A stretch of DNA of 33,829 nt, taken from NCBI GenBank assembly GCA_027306755.1, contig DAHUZE010000047.1, positions 1-33,829 of the forward strand. Direction: 5' to 3'. Shown here in pieces: positions 7,210 to 15,220 of this stretch. The position numbers and the translations under genes were made by a program. This stretch comes from Acidimicrobiaceae bacterium (GTDB lineage: Bacteria > Actinomycetota > Acidimicrobiia > Acidimicrobiales > RAAP-2). Positions within the stretch are counted from its first letter, which is position 1, and every line of letters begins with the position of its first letter. The notes beneath the pieces were generated by a model. That model did no database searches and was not told the origin of the DNA. It worked only from the letters and a program-made list of their open reading frames with translations.

Positions 7210-7674
7210 ATGAGTGACCAGCTGCCACGCATGTCGGCGTCCGTGTACCGCCACATGCGGAGCGCCATCAGCCTCAAGGGGATGCACAACGACATCAAGA
7301 AGGCCGACGGGGTCAACGCCAAGATCGCTGTCTTCCTCACCAACATGGTGGGGTCGATGTGGTGCGCGTACGTGTTCGCCGTGGTGGCGCTCCTAGGGTT
7401 GCCGGCGGCGCTCAAGCCGGGCGGAGAGGGCATCGTCGCGTGGATCGCCCAAACGTTCCTCCAGTTGGTCCTGCTGTCGGTGATCATGGTCGGGCAGAAC
7501 GTGCAGAGCGTGGCCAGTGACGCCCGGGCCCAGCGGACCTACGACGACACCGTCACGATCCTGGACCGGCTCGACGTCCACACCACGGGGGGCCTCAAGG
7601 AGCTGGCGGACCGGTTGGACGAGCTGGCGGCCAGCCTGCGCCCACCGGCGGGCCCGGAAACGCTGCAGGCCTGA
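7210..7674 (+). CDS. DUF1003-like membrane protein
   Basis: A 154-residue protein of unknown function. Residues about 37-60 (AKIAVFLTNMVGSMWCAYVFAVVALLGL) and 75-98 (WIAQTFLQLVLLSVIMVGQN) are two membrane segments. They are followed by NVQSVASDARAQRTYDDTVTI and a helical tail (GGLKELADRLDELAASL). The two-helix hairpin followed by a Q/N-rich exit and an R-x-x-x-DY-type helix resembles DUF1003. The start is ATG 7210 with a GAGAGAAGGGA Shine-Dalgarno at about 7193-7203. It follows the GGDEF gene with 148 bp between and may be cotranscribed with it, but nothing ties it to c-di-GMP. Confidence 0.75.
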   Translation: MSDQLPRMSASVYRHMRSAISLKGMHNDIKKADGVNAKIAVFLTNMVGSMWCAYVFAVVALLGLPAALKPGGEGIVAWIAQTFLQLVLLSVIMVGQNVQSVASDARAQRTYDDTVTILDRLDVHTTGGLKELADRLDELAASLRPPAGPETLQA

Positions 7675-7713
7675 GGCCGCTCCGATCCGCCGAGCGCGCG
7701 ATCATGGATCCGC

Positions 7714-7965
7714 GTGAGCGAGACCCCCGATCTGCCTCCACGTCCCTTCTCAGCCGCACCTGATGAGGTCGCGGCTCTGCTCGGCGCGCTGCACCGCAAC
7801 CGGCGCACCTTCGCCTGGAAGACGGGGGGCTCGATGCGGACGCGGTGCGGTGCACCGTCGGGCCGTCCACGTTGACGACTGGGAGTGGACGCCCGCCACA
7901 CCGGTCACGCCGACTTGATCCGCGAGTCGATCGACGGGCTGGTCGGCGAGGACGCGCCGCAGTAG
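7714..7965 (+). pseudogene. Decayed DinB/DUF664-type gene
   Basis: Pieces in different frames line up with the order of DUF664 (DinB-like thiol-dependent) proteins. GTG 7714 starts SETPDLPPRPFSAAPDEVAA, which continues to RRTFAWKTGG. Then, one frame over, comes GLDADAVRCTVGPSTLT, next a short DDWEWTPA, and finally HTGHADLIRESIDGLVGEDAPQ before the TAG at 7963. Intact relatives are about 160-190 residues, whereas only about 80 codons are left, so internal sequence is deleted as well as frameshifted. The active His-rich core is gone. Confidence 0.6.
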
Positions 7966-7984
7966 CAGCGTACGCCGTCCTATG

Positions 7985-8015
7985 TGGAGGAACGCCTCCA
8001 GATAGCCACTACGAT
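7985..8015 (+). promoter_or_regulatory. Palindromic operator and -10 box of the TetR/MFS unit
   Basis: A perfect inverted repeat TGGAGG-AACG-CCTCCA (7985-8000) sits where the -35 would be for a TACGAT -10 (8010-8015). The -10 ends 5 nt before GTG 8021 and 8 nt before ATG 8024, so the mRNA would be leaderless. A TetR dimer bound here would block its own promoter. Confidence 0.5.
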
Positions 8016-8023
8016 GCCCGGTG

Positions 8024-8815
8024 ATGGTCCCTTCGCCCGCATCTCTTCCCGGCGGAGCCGCGCTCCGGGCCGATGCCGAACGGAACCGGCTGGCGCTGCT
8101 CGCCGCGGCACGCGAGGTCTTCGCCGTCCAAGGGGTCGAGGCGCCGCTGGAGGAGGTGGCGGCCCGGGCAGGCGTGGGAATCGCCACCTTGTACCGCCGC
8201 TTCCCGAACCGCCGGGCCCTGGTGGCGGCCGCCCTCGCGGACCAGCTGGCCCGGTACCTGGACATCGCCGACCATGCCCTGGCCGAGGAGGATCCCTGGC
8301 AGGGGTTCGCATGGTTCGTGCAACAGGTGTGCGCCCTGCAAGCGAACGACCGAGGGCTGGGCGATCTCCTCTTCATGGCGCTCCAGGAGGCAAAGGAGGT
8401 CGATCGCCTGCGCCGGCTGGCTCAAGCGAGGACGGCGGCGCTGATCGAGCGGGCGAAGATCGCCGGTAGCCTGCGACCGGACTTCGTCGAGGAGGACGTG
8501 CGCCTGCTGCTTCTCGGGCAGGCAGCCGTCGTCCGGGTGACGAGCAAGGACGCACCGGATGCCTGGAAGCGCTACGTGGCGCTCATGCTCGACGGTTTCC
8601 GCAACGAGAACCGTCCCGAGCTGCCCGGACCACCCACCAAGGCCCAGCTGGCCCGGGCCATGCGGCGGTTCGCCCAGGAGCGGGGATGCACCCAGCGCTC
8701 GGAGCGCACGCAGGCGAAGAGCGTGAAGGACCACGAGGCGACGAGCAAGCCCCCGAGTGGGGCCGGGTCGACCGACAACCACCCGCCTCGCCTCCGGGCG
8801 GGCACGAGATCATGA
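8024..8815 (+). CDS. TetR-family transcriptional regulator
   Basis: Probable ligand-responsive repressor of itself and the downstream transporter. The N-terminal helix-turn-helix is clear: RLALLAAAREVFAVQGVEAP, then LEEVAARAGVGIATLYRRFPNRRALVAAAL (residues about 22-72). A helical ligand domain follows to about residue 200. The last 50-60 residues are a Lys/Ser/Thr-rich tail (QRSERTQAKSVKDHEATSKP) unusual for the family, making 263 residues against the usual 190-220. Either GTG 8021 or ATG 8024 can serve as the start; I took the ATG. The stop at 8813-8815 lies 13 nt before the MFS start, so the two genes are one unit. Confidence 0.88.
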   Translation: MVPSPASLPGGAALRADAERNRLALLAAAREVFAVQGVEAPLEEVAARAGVGIATLYRRFPNRRALVAAALADQLARYLDIADHALAEEDPWQGFAWFVQQVCALQANDRGLGDLLFMALQEAKEVDRLRRLAQARTAALIERAKIAGSLRPDFVEEDVRLLLLGQAAVVRVTSKDAPDAWKRYVALMLDGFRNENRPELPGPPTKAQLARAMRRFAQERGCTQRSERTQAKSVKDHEATSKPPSGAGSTDNHPPRLRAGTRS

Positions 8816-8828
8816 GGATGCCCAGTAC

Positions 8829-10622
8829 GTGAACCATCCCGACCGATACAAGTGGATCGCCCTGTCGAACACCACGCTGGGCATGCTCATGGCGACGATC
8901 AACTCGTCGATCATCCTCATCGCCCTCCCCGACATCTTCCGGGGCATCAAGCTCACACCGCTCTCCCCGGGCAATACCAGCTACCTGCTGTGGATGCTGA
9001 TGGGGTTCATGGTGTGCACCGCGGTCCTGCTCGTGACCTTCGGGCGCATCGGCGACATGTACGGCCGGGTCAAGATGTACACCCTGGGATTCGCGGTGTT
9101 CTCCGTGTTCTCCGTGCTCCTGTCACTCACGTGGCTCGACGGGAGCTCCGGTGCGCTGTGGCTCATCCTCATGCGCGTGGGGCAGGGCATCGGCGGCGCC
9201 ATGGTGTTCGCCAACGCCGCTCCCATACTGACCGACGCGTTCCCGGCCGGCCAGCGCGGTCTGGCCCTGGGGATCAACAGCGTGGCCGCCATCGCCGGCT
9301 CCTTCATCGGGCTCGTACTCGGGGGCATCCTTGCCCCGGTCGACTGGCGCCTCGTCTTCTTGGTGTCCGTTCCCGTCGGGATCTTCGGCACGCTCTGGGC
9401 CCGCCTGAAGCTCCGCGAGCTCAGCTCCGGGAACGTGACGAAGATCGACTGGTGGGGAAACCTCACCTTTGCCGTGGGACTTGTCTCCGTGCTGGTGGGC
9501 ATCACCTACGGGATCATCCCCTACGGGCACTCCACGATGGGTTGGACCAACCCGAAGGTCCTCGCTGCCCTCGGCATCGGCGTGGCTCTGCTTGTGGTAT
9601 TCGGCGTGATCGAGCGCCGGGTCGCCCATCCAATGTTCAACATGAAGCTGTTCCGGATCCGTGCCTTCGCCTTCGGGAACCTCGCCACGCTCCTGGCTTC
9701 GGTGGGCCGTGGCGGCCTCATGTTCATCCTCATCATCTGGCTCCAGGGCATCTGGCTTCCCCAGCACGGCTACAGCTTCGCTGAAACGCCGCTATGGGCC
9801 GGCATCTACATGCTGCCCCTGACGGCGGGGTTCCTCGTGGCCGGACCGCTGGCCGGCGTGCTGTCGGACCGCTTCGGCGCCCGCCCGTTCGCCTCGGGAG
9901 GGATGGTGCTGGCGGCAGTCGCGTTCGGCCTGCTCGAAGCCCTGCCGGCCAACTTCTCCTACGTCCTCTTCGGCCTGCTGCTGTTCCTCATGGGCTGTGC
10001 CATGGGCATCTTCTCCTCGCCCAACCTGGCGGGGGTGATGAACAGCCTCCCGGCGGACCAGCGCGGAGCCGGAGCCGGCATGCTGACGACGTTCCAGAAC
10101 TCAGCCATGGTCCTCTCCATCGGCGTCTTCTTCACGCTCATCATCCTGGGCCTTGCCGCCACGCTGCCGCACAGCCTGTTCAGCGGGCTGGTGGCGCAAG
10201 GCGTCTCACCAGCCGCGGCTCGCAAGGTGGCAGCCCTGCCTCCGGTGGCCAGCCTGTTCGCCGCTTTCCTGGGCTACAACCCGATGCACCAGTTGCTCGC
10301 GCCGACGCTCGCCCACCTCCCAGCGGCCAAGGCTTCGTACCTGACGGGGAGGAGCTTCTTTCCGAAGCTGATCTCCTCCCCCTTCCACTCGGGTTTGGTG
10401 GAGGCCTTCACCTTCGCTGTGATCGCTTGTCTCGTGGCCGCGGCAGCGTCCTGGCTCCGGGGAGCCAAGTACCACCACGAGGACGAGGTCGTCCCACCGC
10501 GGGCAGCTGAGGCGTTCCAGCGTGAGGGGGCGCTTGCGGATGTGGACGACCGGCGATTGGCCGGGCCGGCTCGGGCTCCGGTCGCCCGGGCGGTGGGGCG
10601 GCGCGCCGCGGACCTGGCCTGA
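8829..10622 (+). CDS. MFS multidrug transporter, DHA2 (14-helix) family
   Basis: Inner-membrane proton-coupled drug exporter by family. The 597-residue product has about 14 hydrophobic helices. Visible motifs are LMATINSSIILIALPDIFRG in helix 1 (the conserved D of many DHA2 proteins is replaced by N in TINSSI), the loop 2-3 motif GRIGDMYGRVKMY, LMRVGQGIGGAMVFANAAPI in helix 4, and GINSVAAIAGSFIGLVLGGIL in helix 5 (motif C region). A long loop between the last two helices (about residues 450-530) and a charged cytoplasmic tail are present. The start is GTG 8829 with GAGGA at 8815-8819; upstream in-frame codons run through the tetR 3' end. The adjacent TetR gene suggests induction by its substrate, which cannot be named. 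Confidence 0.9.
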   Translation: MNHPDRYKWIALSNTTLGMLMATINSSIILIALPDIFRGIKLTPLSPGNTSYLLWMLMGFMVCTAVLLVTFGRIGDMYGRVKMYTLGFAVFSVFSVLLSLTWLDGSSGALWLILMRVGQGIGGAMVFANAAPILTDAFPAGQRGLALGINSVAAIAGSFIGLVLGGILAPVDWRLVFLVSVPVGIFGTLWARLKLRELSSGNVTKIDWWGNLTFAVGLVSVLVGITYGIIPYGHSTMGWTNPKVLAALGIGVALLVVFGVIERRVAHPMFNMKLFRIRAFAFGNLATLLASVGRGGLMFILIIWLQGIWLPQHGYSFAETPLWAGIYMLPLTAGFLVAGPLAGVLSDRFGARPFASGGMVLAAVAFGLLEALPANFSYVLFGLLLFLMGCAMGIFSSPNLAGVMNSLPADQRGAGAGMLTTFQNSAMVLSIGVFFTLIILGLAATLPHSLFSGLVAQGVSPAAARKVAALPPVASLFAAFLGYNPMHQLLAPTLAHLPAAKASYLTGRSFFPKLISSPFHSGLVEAFTFAVIACLVAAAASWLRGAKYHHEDEVVPPRAAEAFQREGALADVDDRRLAGPARAPVARAVGRRAADLA

Positions 10623-10780
10623 ACCGGCACTAGCACGGCCCCGCCCACACCGCCATTGCAGTGGTAGCGTCGCGGAGCGGTTCTTCGGAGGCCCCCGCCT
10701 GGCGGGGGCGCCCGACCGCCGAACGCACACGCGGGTTGGCGGGCCGGCGGGGCGGACCGCCGATGGCGGTGGAGGGTGCC

Positions 10781-11572
10781 ATGTTGACCCACAAGATCGT
10801 CGGCAATGCGCTCCAGCAGGCGGTGTGCCAGGTTGACGAGGGGCAGACCATATTCGGGGAACCGGGCAAGTTCGTCTGGAAGACCACCAACGTCACCCTG
10901 GAGACGCGGCTGACGGCGCCGTCAGGGAACCAGGCCGGGGCGCCTCCGGCCAAGTCCGGCTTCCTGCAGAAGGCGGTGGACGTCGGGAAACGTGTGCTCG
11001 CCGGCGAGCACCTGGCATTCCAGTACTTCACGCCCGTCGGCGGCAGCGGGCTGGTCACCTTTGCCGGGGTGCTTCCCGGTGAGATGCGGGCGCTGGAGTT
11101 GGACGGGCGGGGTTGGTTCACGCAACGTCACGCGTTCGTGGCCGCCGAAGCCGGTGTCAGCTTCGATATCGCGTTCACCGGGTTGCGCTCGGGCCTGCGC
11201 TCGGGCATGGGGTTCGTGCTCGAGAAGTTCACGGGCAACGGCACCCTGCTGGTGGCGGCGGCAGGCAACTTCATCGAGCTGAACCCGGCCAAGTACGGGG
11301 GCAAGATCCAGGCCCACGCCGGGTGCGTCGTGGCATTCGAGGACTCCTTGACCTTCGGCGTCGAACGGGTCGCCGGGACGCCCGGCCAGTTGGTCATGAC
11401 CGGGGTCTTCGGCGGCGAGGGCATCAACCTGGTCACGCTGGAGGGCGACGGCACCGTCTTCCTGCAGTCGGTGACCATCGAGGCACTCGCTCACTCGCTG
11501 CAGGACTTCATGGAGGCGCCGGGCGAGGAGCGCAAGGGCGGGCTGGGCGGCATGCTCGAAGGGCGGTTGTAG
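10781..11572 (+). CDS. AIM24 family protein (TIGR00266-like)
   Basis: A 263-residue beta-rich protein of the AIM24/DUF124 family, whose bacterial role is not established. Recognisable stretches are GEHLAFQYFTPVGGSGLVTF, LPGEMRALELDGRGWFTQRHAFVAAEAGVSFDI, TGNGTLLVAAAGNFIELNP and IQAHAGCVVAFEDSLTFGVE. These follow the family's repeated 'G-x-hydroxyl..L.A..G' pattern, and the C-terminal TVFLQSVTIEALAHSLQDFM is also typical. There is no signal peptide or membrane helix. The start is ATG 10781 with GGAGGG at 10771-10776; ATG 10763 in the same frame is possible. The next gene follows after 59 nt and is probably cotranscribed. Confidence 0.88.
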   Translation: MLTHKIVGNALQQAVCQVDEGQTIFGEPGKFVWKTTNVTLETRLTAPSGNQAGAPPAKSGFLQKAVDVGKRVLAGEHLAFQYFTPVGGSGLVTFAGVLPGEMRALELDGRGWFTQRHAFVAAEAGVSFDIAFTGLRSGLRSGMGFVLEKFTGNGTLLVAAAGNFIELNPAKYGGKIQAHAGCVVAFEDSLTFGVERVAGTPGQLVMTGVFGGEGINLVTLEGDGTVFLQSVTIEALAHSLQDFMEAPGEERKGGLGGMLEGRL

Positions 11573-11631
11573 AGCGGCCGGTCGGCTGGCAAGGACCGGG
11601 CGCCAGGCGGGACGAACGAAGGGAGACGGAT

Positions 11632-12006
11632 ATGGGCTTGATGGACAAAGTGAAGCAGCAAGCGGAGCAGGCGCTGGCCAAGGCACAACAGGGGGTCAGC
11701 CAGGGCCAGGCGAAGTTGGACCAGGTCCAGGGCAAGCGGCAGGCGGATTCGCTCCTGCGTGACCTCGGGGCGGCGTATTACGCCTGGCAGCGGACAGGCG
11801 CGTCCCAGGGAGACGTGGAGGCGGCCCTGGAGCTCGTCGACCAGCACGTGGCCACTCACGGGCCCGTTGACACCACCGCTGGCACTGTCACTGCAGGTGA
11901 CACCCCAGCCGGCCCTGCCGCCGGCACTGCGGCCGGCCCGAACGGCGATGCGACCGGTGGACAGGGCGGGCACGAGGGCGGCAACTTCAGCATCGACGAC
12001 ATGTAG
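11632..12006 (+). CDS. Small helical protein of unknown function
   Basis: A 124-residue protein. Residues 1-55 (MGLMDKVKQQAEQALAKAQQ, then a Gln/Lys-rich helix) are predicted amphipathic or coiled coil. Residues 56-85 (RDLGAAYYAWQRTGASQGDV, then EAALELVDQHV) look folded. The rest is an Ala/Gly/Thr/Pro tail ending in NFSIDDM. Similar short proteins beginning MGLMDKVKxQA are common in actinobacteria, but I know no function. The start is ATG 11632 with GAAGGGA at about 11618-11624. It follows the AIM24 gene closely and is followed by a strong hairpin, so it probably closes that operon. Confidence 0.8.
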   Translation: MGLMDKVKQQAEQALAKAQQGVSQGQAKLDQVQGKRQADSLLRDLGAAYYAWQRTGASQGDVEAALELVDQHVATHGPVDTTAGTVTAGDTPAGPAAGTAAGPNGDATGGQGGHEGGNFSIDDM

Positions 12007-12030
12007 TTGGCGCCCGCCTTCACGGCACTT

Positions 12031-12054
12031 CCGGCACGGGGACTCCCGTGCCGG
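12031..12054 (+). terminator. Strong hairpin between the helical-protein gene and the glycosyltransferase gene
   Basis: A perfect 10-bp stem CCGGCACGGG/CCCGTGCCGG with loop GACT, extended by outer GGCA/TGCC pairs, starts 24 nt after the stop at 12006. There is no T-run. It is probably a terminator isolating the downstream unit. Confidence 0.55.
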
Positions 12055-12143
12055 TGCCCCGTTCGGCGGCACTTCGGATCGGCTGTGGGCAACGTTTCGT
12101 TCGCTCCTCTCGCCAGCTCCGCACGATTCCGCGCGATCTCTTT

Positions 12144-12172
12144 TTGCATTTCCCGCGGTTCTTGTTTATATT
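12144..12172 (+). promoter_or_regulatory. Strong sigma-70-like promoter of the glycosyltransferase-chitinase unit
   Basis: TTGCAT (12144-12149), a 17-nt spacer, and TATATT (12167-12172) inside an unusually A/T-rich island (12139-12178) for this genome. The predicted start is near 12179, giving a leader of about 48 nt before GTG 12227. It is the best consensus-like promoter I see in the window. Confidence 0.6.
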
Positions 12173-12226
12173 GCACTTGCTCGCCAACACGCGGGTTGCT
12201 TCAGGGGAACGCAACAGAGGGTTCAA

Positions 12227-15220
12227 GTGCCGTACAAAGACTTGCAGGGCGCGGCGCGTCTTCAGTGGGGGCGCGACCGCCGATCGTCGGCGTTGCCGGC
12301 GGTTCCTGGGCCGGTCAGCGACCGACGCGTCGCTGGCGCGCGCCTGGCCATCATGCTGACCGTGCTTGCATGGGCTGGGTATCTCGGGCAATGGATTTTT
12401 GGGGTATTCCTCAGCGGAGCGCACGAGACTGCCGCTGCTCGGGCAGAGGAGATCACTTATCTCTTCATCGTGTCGCTGCTCACCGCGTCCACGCTGGCCT
12501 ACCTATTGAGTCGGTTGGGCTACCTCTACCGGGTGCGTGTGCACCACCGGGCCGGGCGGGGCGAGCTCGACGACTTCTTCGAGCGCGAGACGCCGACGTT
12601 GACCGTATTGGTGCCCTCCTACCAGGAGGAAGCCCGGGTGATCCGGACCACGCTGCTGTCGGCCGCGCTCCAGGAGTACCCGGACACGAGGATCGTCCTC
12701 CTCATCGACGACCCGTCCACGCCGCGCTCCCTGCACGCCGCCGACCTTTTGGAGGGAGCGCGCGGGCTGGCCACTGAGATCCGAGAGCTCCTGGCGGCCC
12801 CGGCCGCTCGCTTTGCCGCTGCCCTGGCGGCATACGAGGCTTCCGTCGGAGCTGCAGCGCACGTTGACGGACAGCGGCTGGTGGATCTGGCCTCCGAGTA
12901 CGACGCCGCCTCGGCGTGCCTTACCGAGATCGGGAGCACGCTCGAGCTTGTCGACCACTCGGACTCGTTCTTCGCCAGCGAGGTGCTGCAGCGCCTGGAG
13001 CAGGACCTGCGCGACGTTGCCGGTGCGCTCCGGCAGGCGGCGGCGGAGGGCGGCTCCCTCCCGCAGCGCCGCATTCGCCAGATGTACCGGCGGTTGGCGT
13101 GGACGTTCCGGGCCGAGCTGTCGAGCTTCGAGCGAAAGCAGTACGTGTCCCTCTCGCACGAGCCCAACAAGGCGACCAACCTGAACAGCTACCTGGGCCT
13201 CATGGGCGGCCGCTACCGGCAGGTGCAGACCGTTACCGGCAAGGCGCTCGTGCCCACCGGCCTCGGAGCATGCCACCTCGAGGTCCCGGACCCCGACTAT
13301 GTGCTGACGCTGGACGCCGACAGCGTGCTGCTGCCGGAGTACTGCCTGCGGCTGGTGCACCTCCTTGAGCAGCAGGCGTACCAGGACGTGGCCATCGCCC
13401 AAACGCCGTACAGCGCTTTCACCGGCGCCTCAACGCGCATCGAGAGGATCGCCGGGGCGACGACCGATCTCCAGCACATCGTCCACCAGGGCCTGAGCTA
13501 CTACGACGCGACGTTCTGGGTCGGCGCCAACGCCGTCATCCGCAAGCGGGCGCTGGACGACATCGCCCTGACCACCCATCTGGGCGACTGGGAGGTGCGG
13601 ACCTACATTCGCGACCGCACGGTTATCGAGGACACGGAGTCCACGGTGGACCTGGGGACGCACGGGTGGAAGCTCTACAACTATCCCGAGCGCCTCAGCT
13701 ACAGCGCCACTCCGCCGGACTTCGGCGCCCTGTGCATCCAGCGGCGTCGCTGGGCCAACGGCGGGCTGCTCATCTTGCCGAAGCTCCGCCGCCAGCGTCG
13801 GGCGCGCAGGGGGCGCGGGGAGCGCACCCGGTTCGGAGAGACCTTCCTGCGCTGGAACTACATGGCTTCGATCACGTGGAGCTCGGTGAGCCTCGTGGTG
13901 CTGCTCGCCTTCCCGTTCGGGGCCACGCTGCTGAGTCCGCTCCTCGGGGTGGTCGCGTTGCCCTACTTCTGGTGCATGGCGTCGGATCTGCGTTCCTGCG
14001 GCTACAAGCGACTGGACGTCGTGCGGATATACGGCTTCAACCTGCTGCTGCTGCCGGTCAACCTGGCGGGCACCCTCGCTTCGGTGGTGCAGGCCATGAC
14101 CGCGTCCAAGAGCGCGTTCGCCCGGACCCCGAAGGTCCGGGACCGGACCGTCACGCCGGCACAGTTCATCGTCTTCCCGCTGGGTCTTCTTTTCCTCTCT
14201 GCCGTAACGGGGTACGAGGCGTGGCTGCACGGCCGCACCGTCAACCTCGGGTACGCCGCGGTCAACACGCTGCTTCTGGCGTACGCCCTCGTCGCCTTTG
14301 TGGGCATCCGGAACGCAATCCTTGACCTGTGGGTGTACGTGCGCAGCTTCTTGGCCAAGCCGCTAGCGGTCACCCGACACCGGCGGGCGCGTGCCGTCGC
14401 CGCCCCGCCGGTGAGCGACTGGCGCAGCGTGCTGCAGGTGCCGCCCGTCGAGATGGCGGGGGTGACGCAGGCGCACGCGGCCGAGCCCCCCGACCCGCTG
14501 GACGCCGACAACCTGCTGGACGACTGGGCAGAGGCCCAGATCGTCTTCCAGCCCATCGTCGAGCTCGAGGGCGGAGCCGTCGTTGGGTACGAGGCACTGG
14601 CCCGCTACGCCGACGGACCGGCCGTCGAGCTGCGGTTGGCCGAAGCGATGGCGGCAGGGCGCGGTCCGAGCCTGGAGTCCCGGCTGGCACGTGCCGCGCT
14701 GCGCGCCGCCACACGCCTTCCCGCCGACGCGTGGGTGGCGGTGAAAGTGTCACCCACCTTGATCAGTCACGACCCGCGCCTGGTGGCCGTGCTCCAGGAG
14801 ACGTCCCGAGGTGTCGTCCTCGAAGTGCCCGAGTCCGAGGCGGCAGATGTGCTCCGCTTGGCTCCTGGACCGCCGGAGCCCGGGGGGTGGGTGGACCCGG
14901 TGCGGGTCCAGCTCCTCGCCATGCCCAACGCAGGGTTGGCCATCGAACGGGCCGTCGGGGGGCACCGCTCCGTTCGTCTGGTCCACCAGGTCCGGCCCGC
15001 GTACCTCAAGCTGGACCGTGCCGTCTGCCGGAGCCTCCCCGGCGACCCCGTCCGCCAGGCACAGGTGCAGGCACTGCTCCGGGCCGCGGCGGCGGCGGGG
15101 ACGGCGGTCGTTGCCACCGGCGTGGAGACGGACGCGGAGCGAAAGGTCCTGATCGGACTGGGCGTCTCGCTGGGCCAGGGGTACCTGTTCGGCCGACCCA
15201 GGAGCTTCGTCGATGCCTGA
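12227..15220 (+). CDS. Processive family-2 glycosyltransferase fused to a degenerate EAL domain
   Basis: A 997-residue membrane protein, probably polymerising and exporting a beta-linked polysaccharide. Two N-terminal helices (about 35-55, 80-98) precede a GT2 core. The core has LVPSYQEE (~128), the first catalytic Asp in LLIDDPS (161), DAD in TLDADSVLLPEYC (363-365), the ED pair in VIEDTESTVDL (468-469) and QRRRW (505-509): the D, DxD, ED, QxxRW set of BcsA/chitin/hyaluronan synthases. Four to six further helices follow (~540-705). Residues ~765-990 are EAL-like (VFQPIVELEG, GYEALARY with EAL at 789-791, LKLDRAV, QGYLFGRP), but the Asn strand reads VAVKVSP and the DDFGTG loop is absent, so it is probably a sensor, not a phosphodiesterase. 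A helical insert of about 140 residues separates the first Asp from DAD. The start is GTG 12227 with AGAGGG at 12216-12221. The 3' end overlaps the GH18 gene. Confidence 0.88.
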   Translation: MPYKDLQGAARLQWGRDRRSSALPAVPGPVSDRRVAGARLAIMLTVLAWAGYLGQWIFGVFLSGAHETAAARAEEITYLFIVSLLTASTLAYLLSRLGYLYRVRVHHRAGRGELDDFFERETPTLTVLVPSYQEEARVIRTTLLSAALQEYPDTRIVLLIDDPSTPRSLHAADLLEGARGLATEIRELLAAPAARFAAALAAYEASVGAAAHVDGQRLVDLASEYDAASACLTEIGSTLELVDHSDSFFASEVLQRLEQDLRDVAGALRQAAAEGGSLPQRRIRQMYRRLAWTFRAELSSFERKQYVSLSHEPNKATNLNSYLGLMGGRYRQVQTVTGKALVPTGLGACHLEVPDPDYVLTLDADSVLLPEYCLRLVHLLEQQAYQDVAIAQTPYSAFTGASTRIERIAGATTDLQHIVHQGLSYYDATFWVGANAVIRKRALDDIALTTHLGDWEVRTYIRDRTVIEDTESTVDLGTHGWKLYNYPERLSYSATPPDFGALCIQRRRWANGGLLILPKLRRQRRARRGRGERTRFGETFLRWNYMASITWSSVSLVVLLAFPFGATLLSPLLGVVALPYFWCMASDLRSCGYKRLDVVRIYGFNLLLLPVNLAGTLASVVQAMTASKSAFARTPKVRDRTVTPAQFIVFPLGLLFLSAVTGYEAWLHGRTVNLGYAAVNTLLLAYALVAFVGIRNAILDLWVYVRSFLAKPLAVTRHRRARAVAAPPVSDWRSVLQVPPVEMAGVTQAHAAEPPDPLDADNLLDDWAEAQIVFQPIVELEGGAVVGYEALARYADGPAVELRLAEAMAAGRGPSLESRLARAALRAATRLPADAWVAVKVSPTLISHDPRLVAVLQETSRGVVLEVPESEAADVLRLAPGPPEPGGWVDPVRVQLLAMPNAGLAIERAVGGHRSVRLVHQVRPAYLKLDRAVCRSLPGDPVRQAQVQALLRAAAAAGTAVVATGVETDAERKVLIGLGVSLGQGYLFGRPRSFVDA

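Noticed and set aside
9123-9767. Open frame on the - strand inside the first MFS gene
   Set aside because: His/Glu/Asp/Gly-rich shadow of membrane helices on the other strand.
11759-12226. Extended start of the glycosyltransferase frame
   Set aside because: It would overlap the small helical protein gene, the hairpin and the promoter; GTG 12227 has a Shine-Dalgarno site and a promoter upstream.
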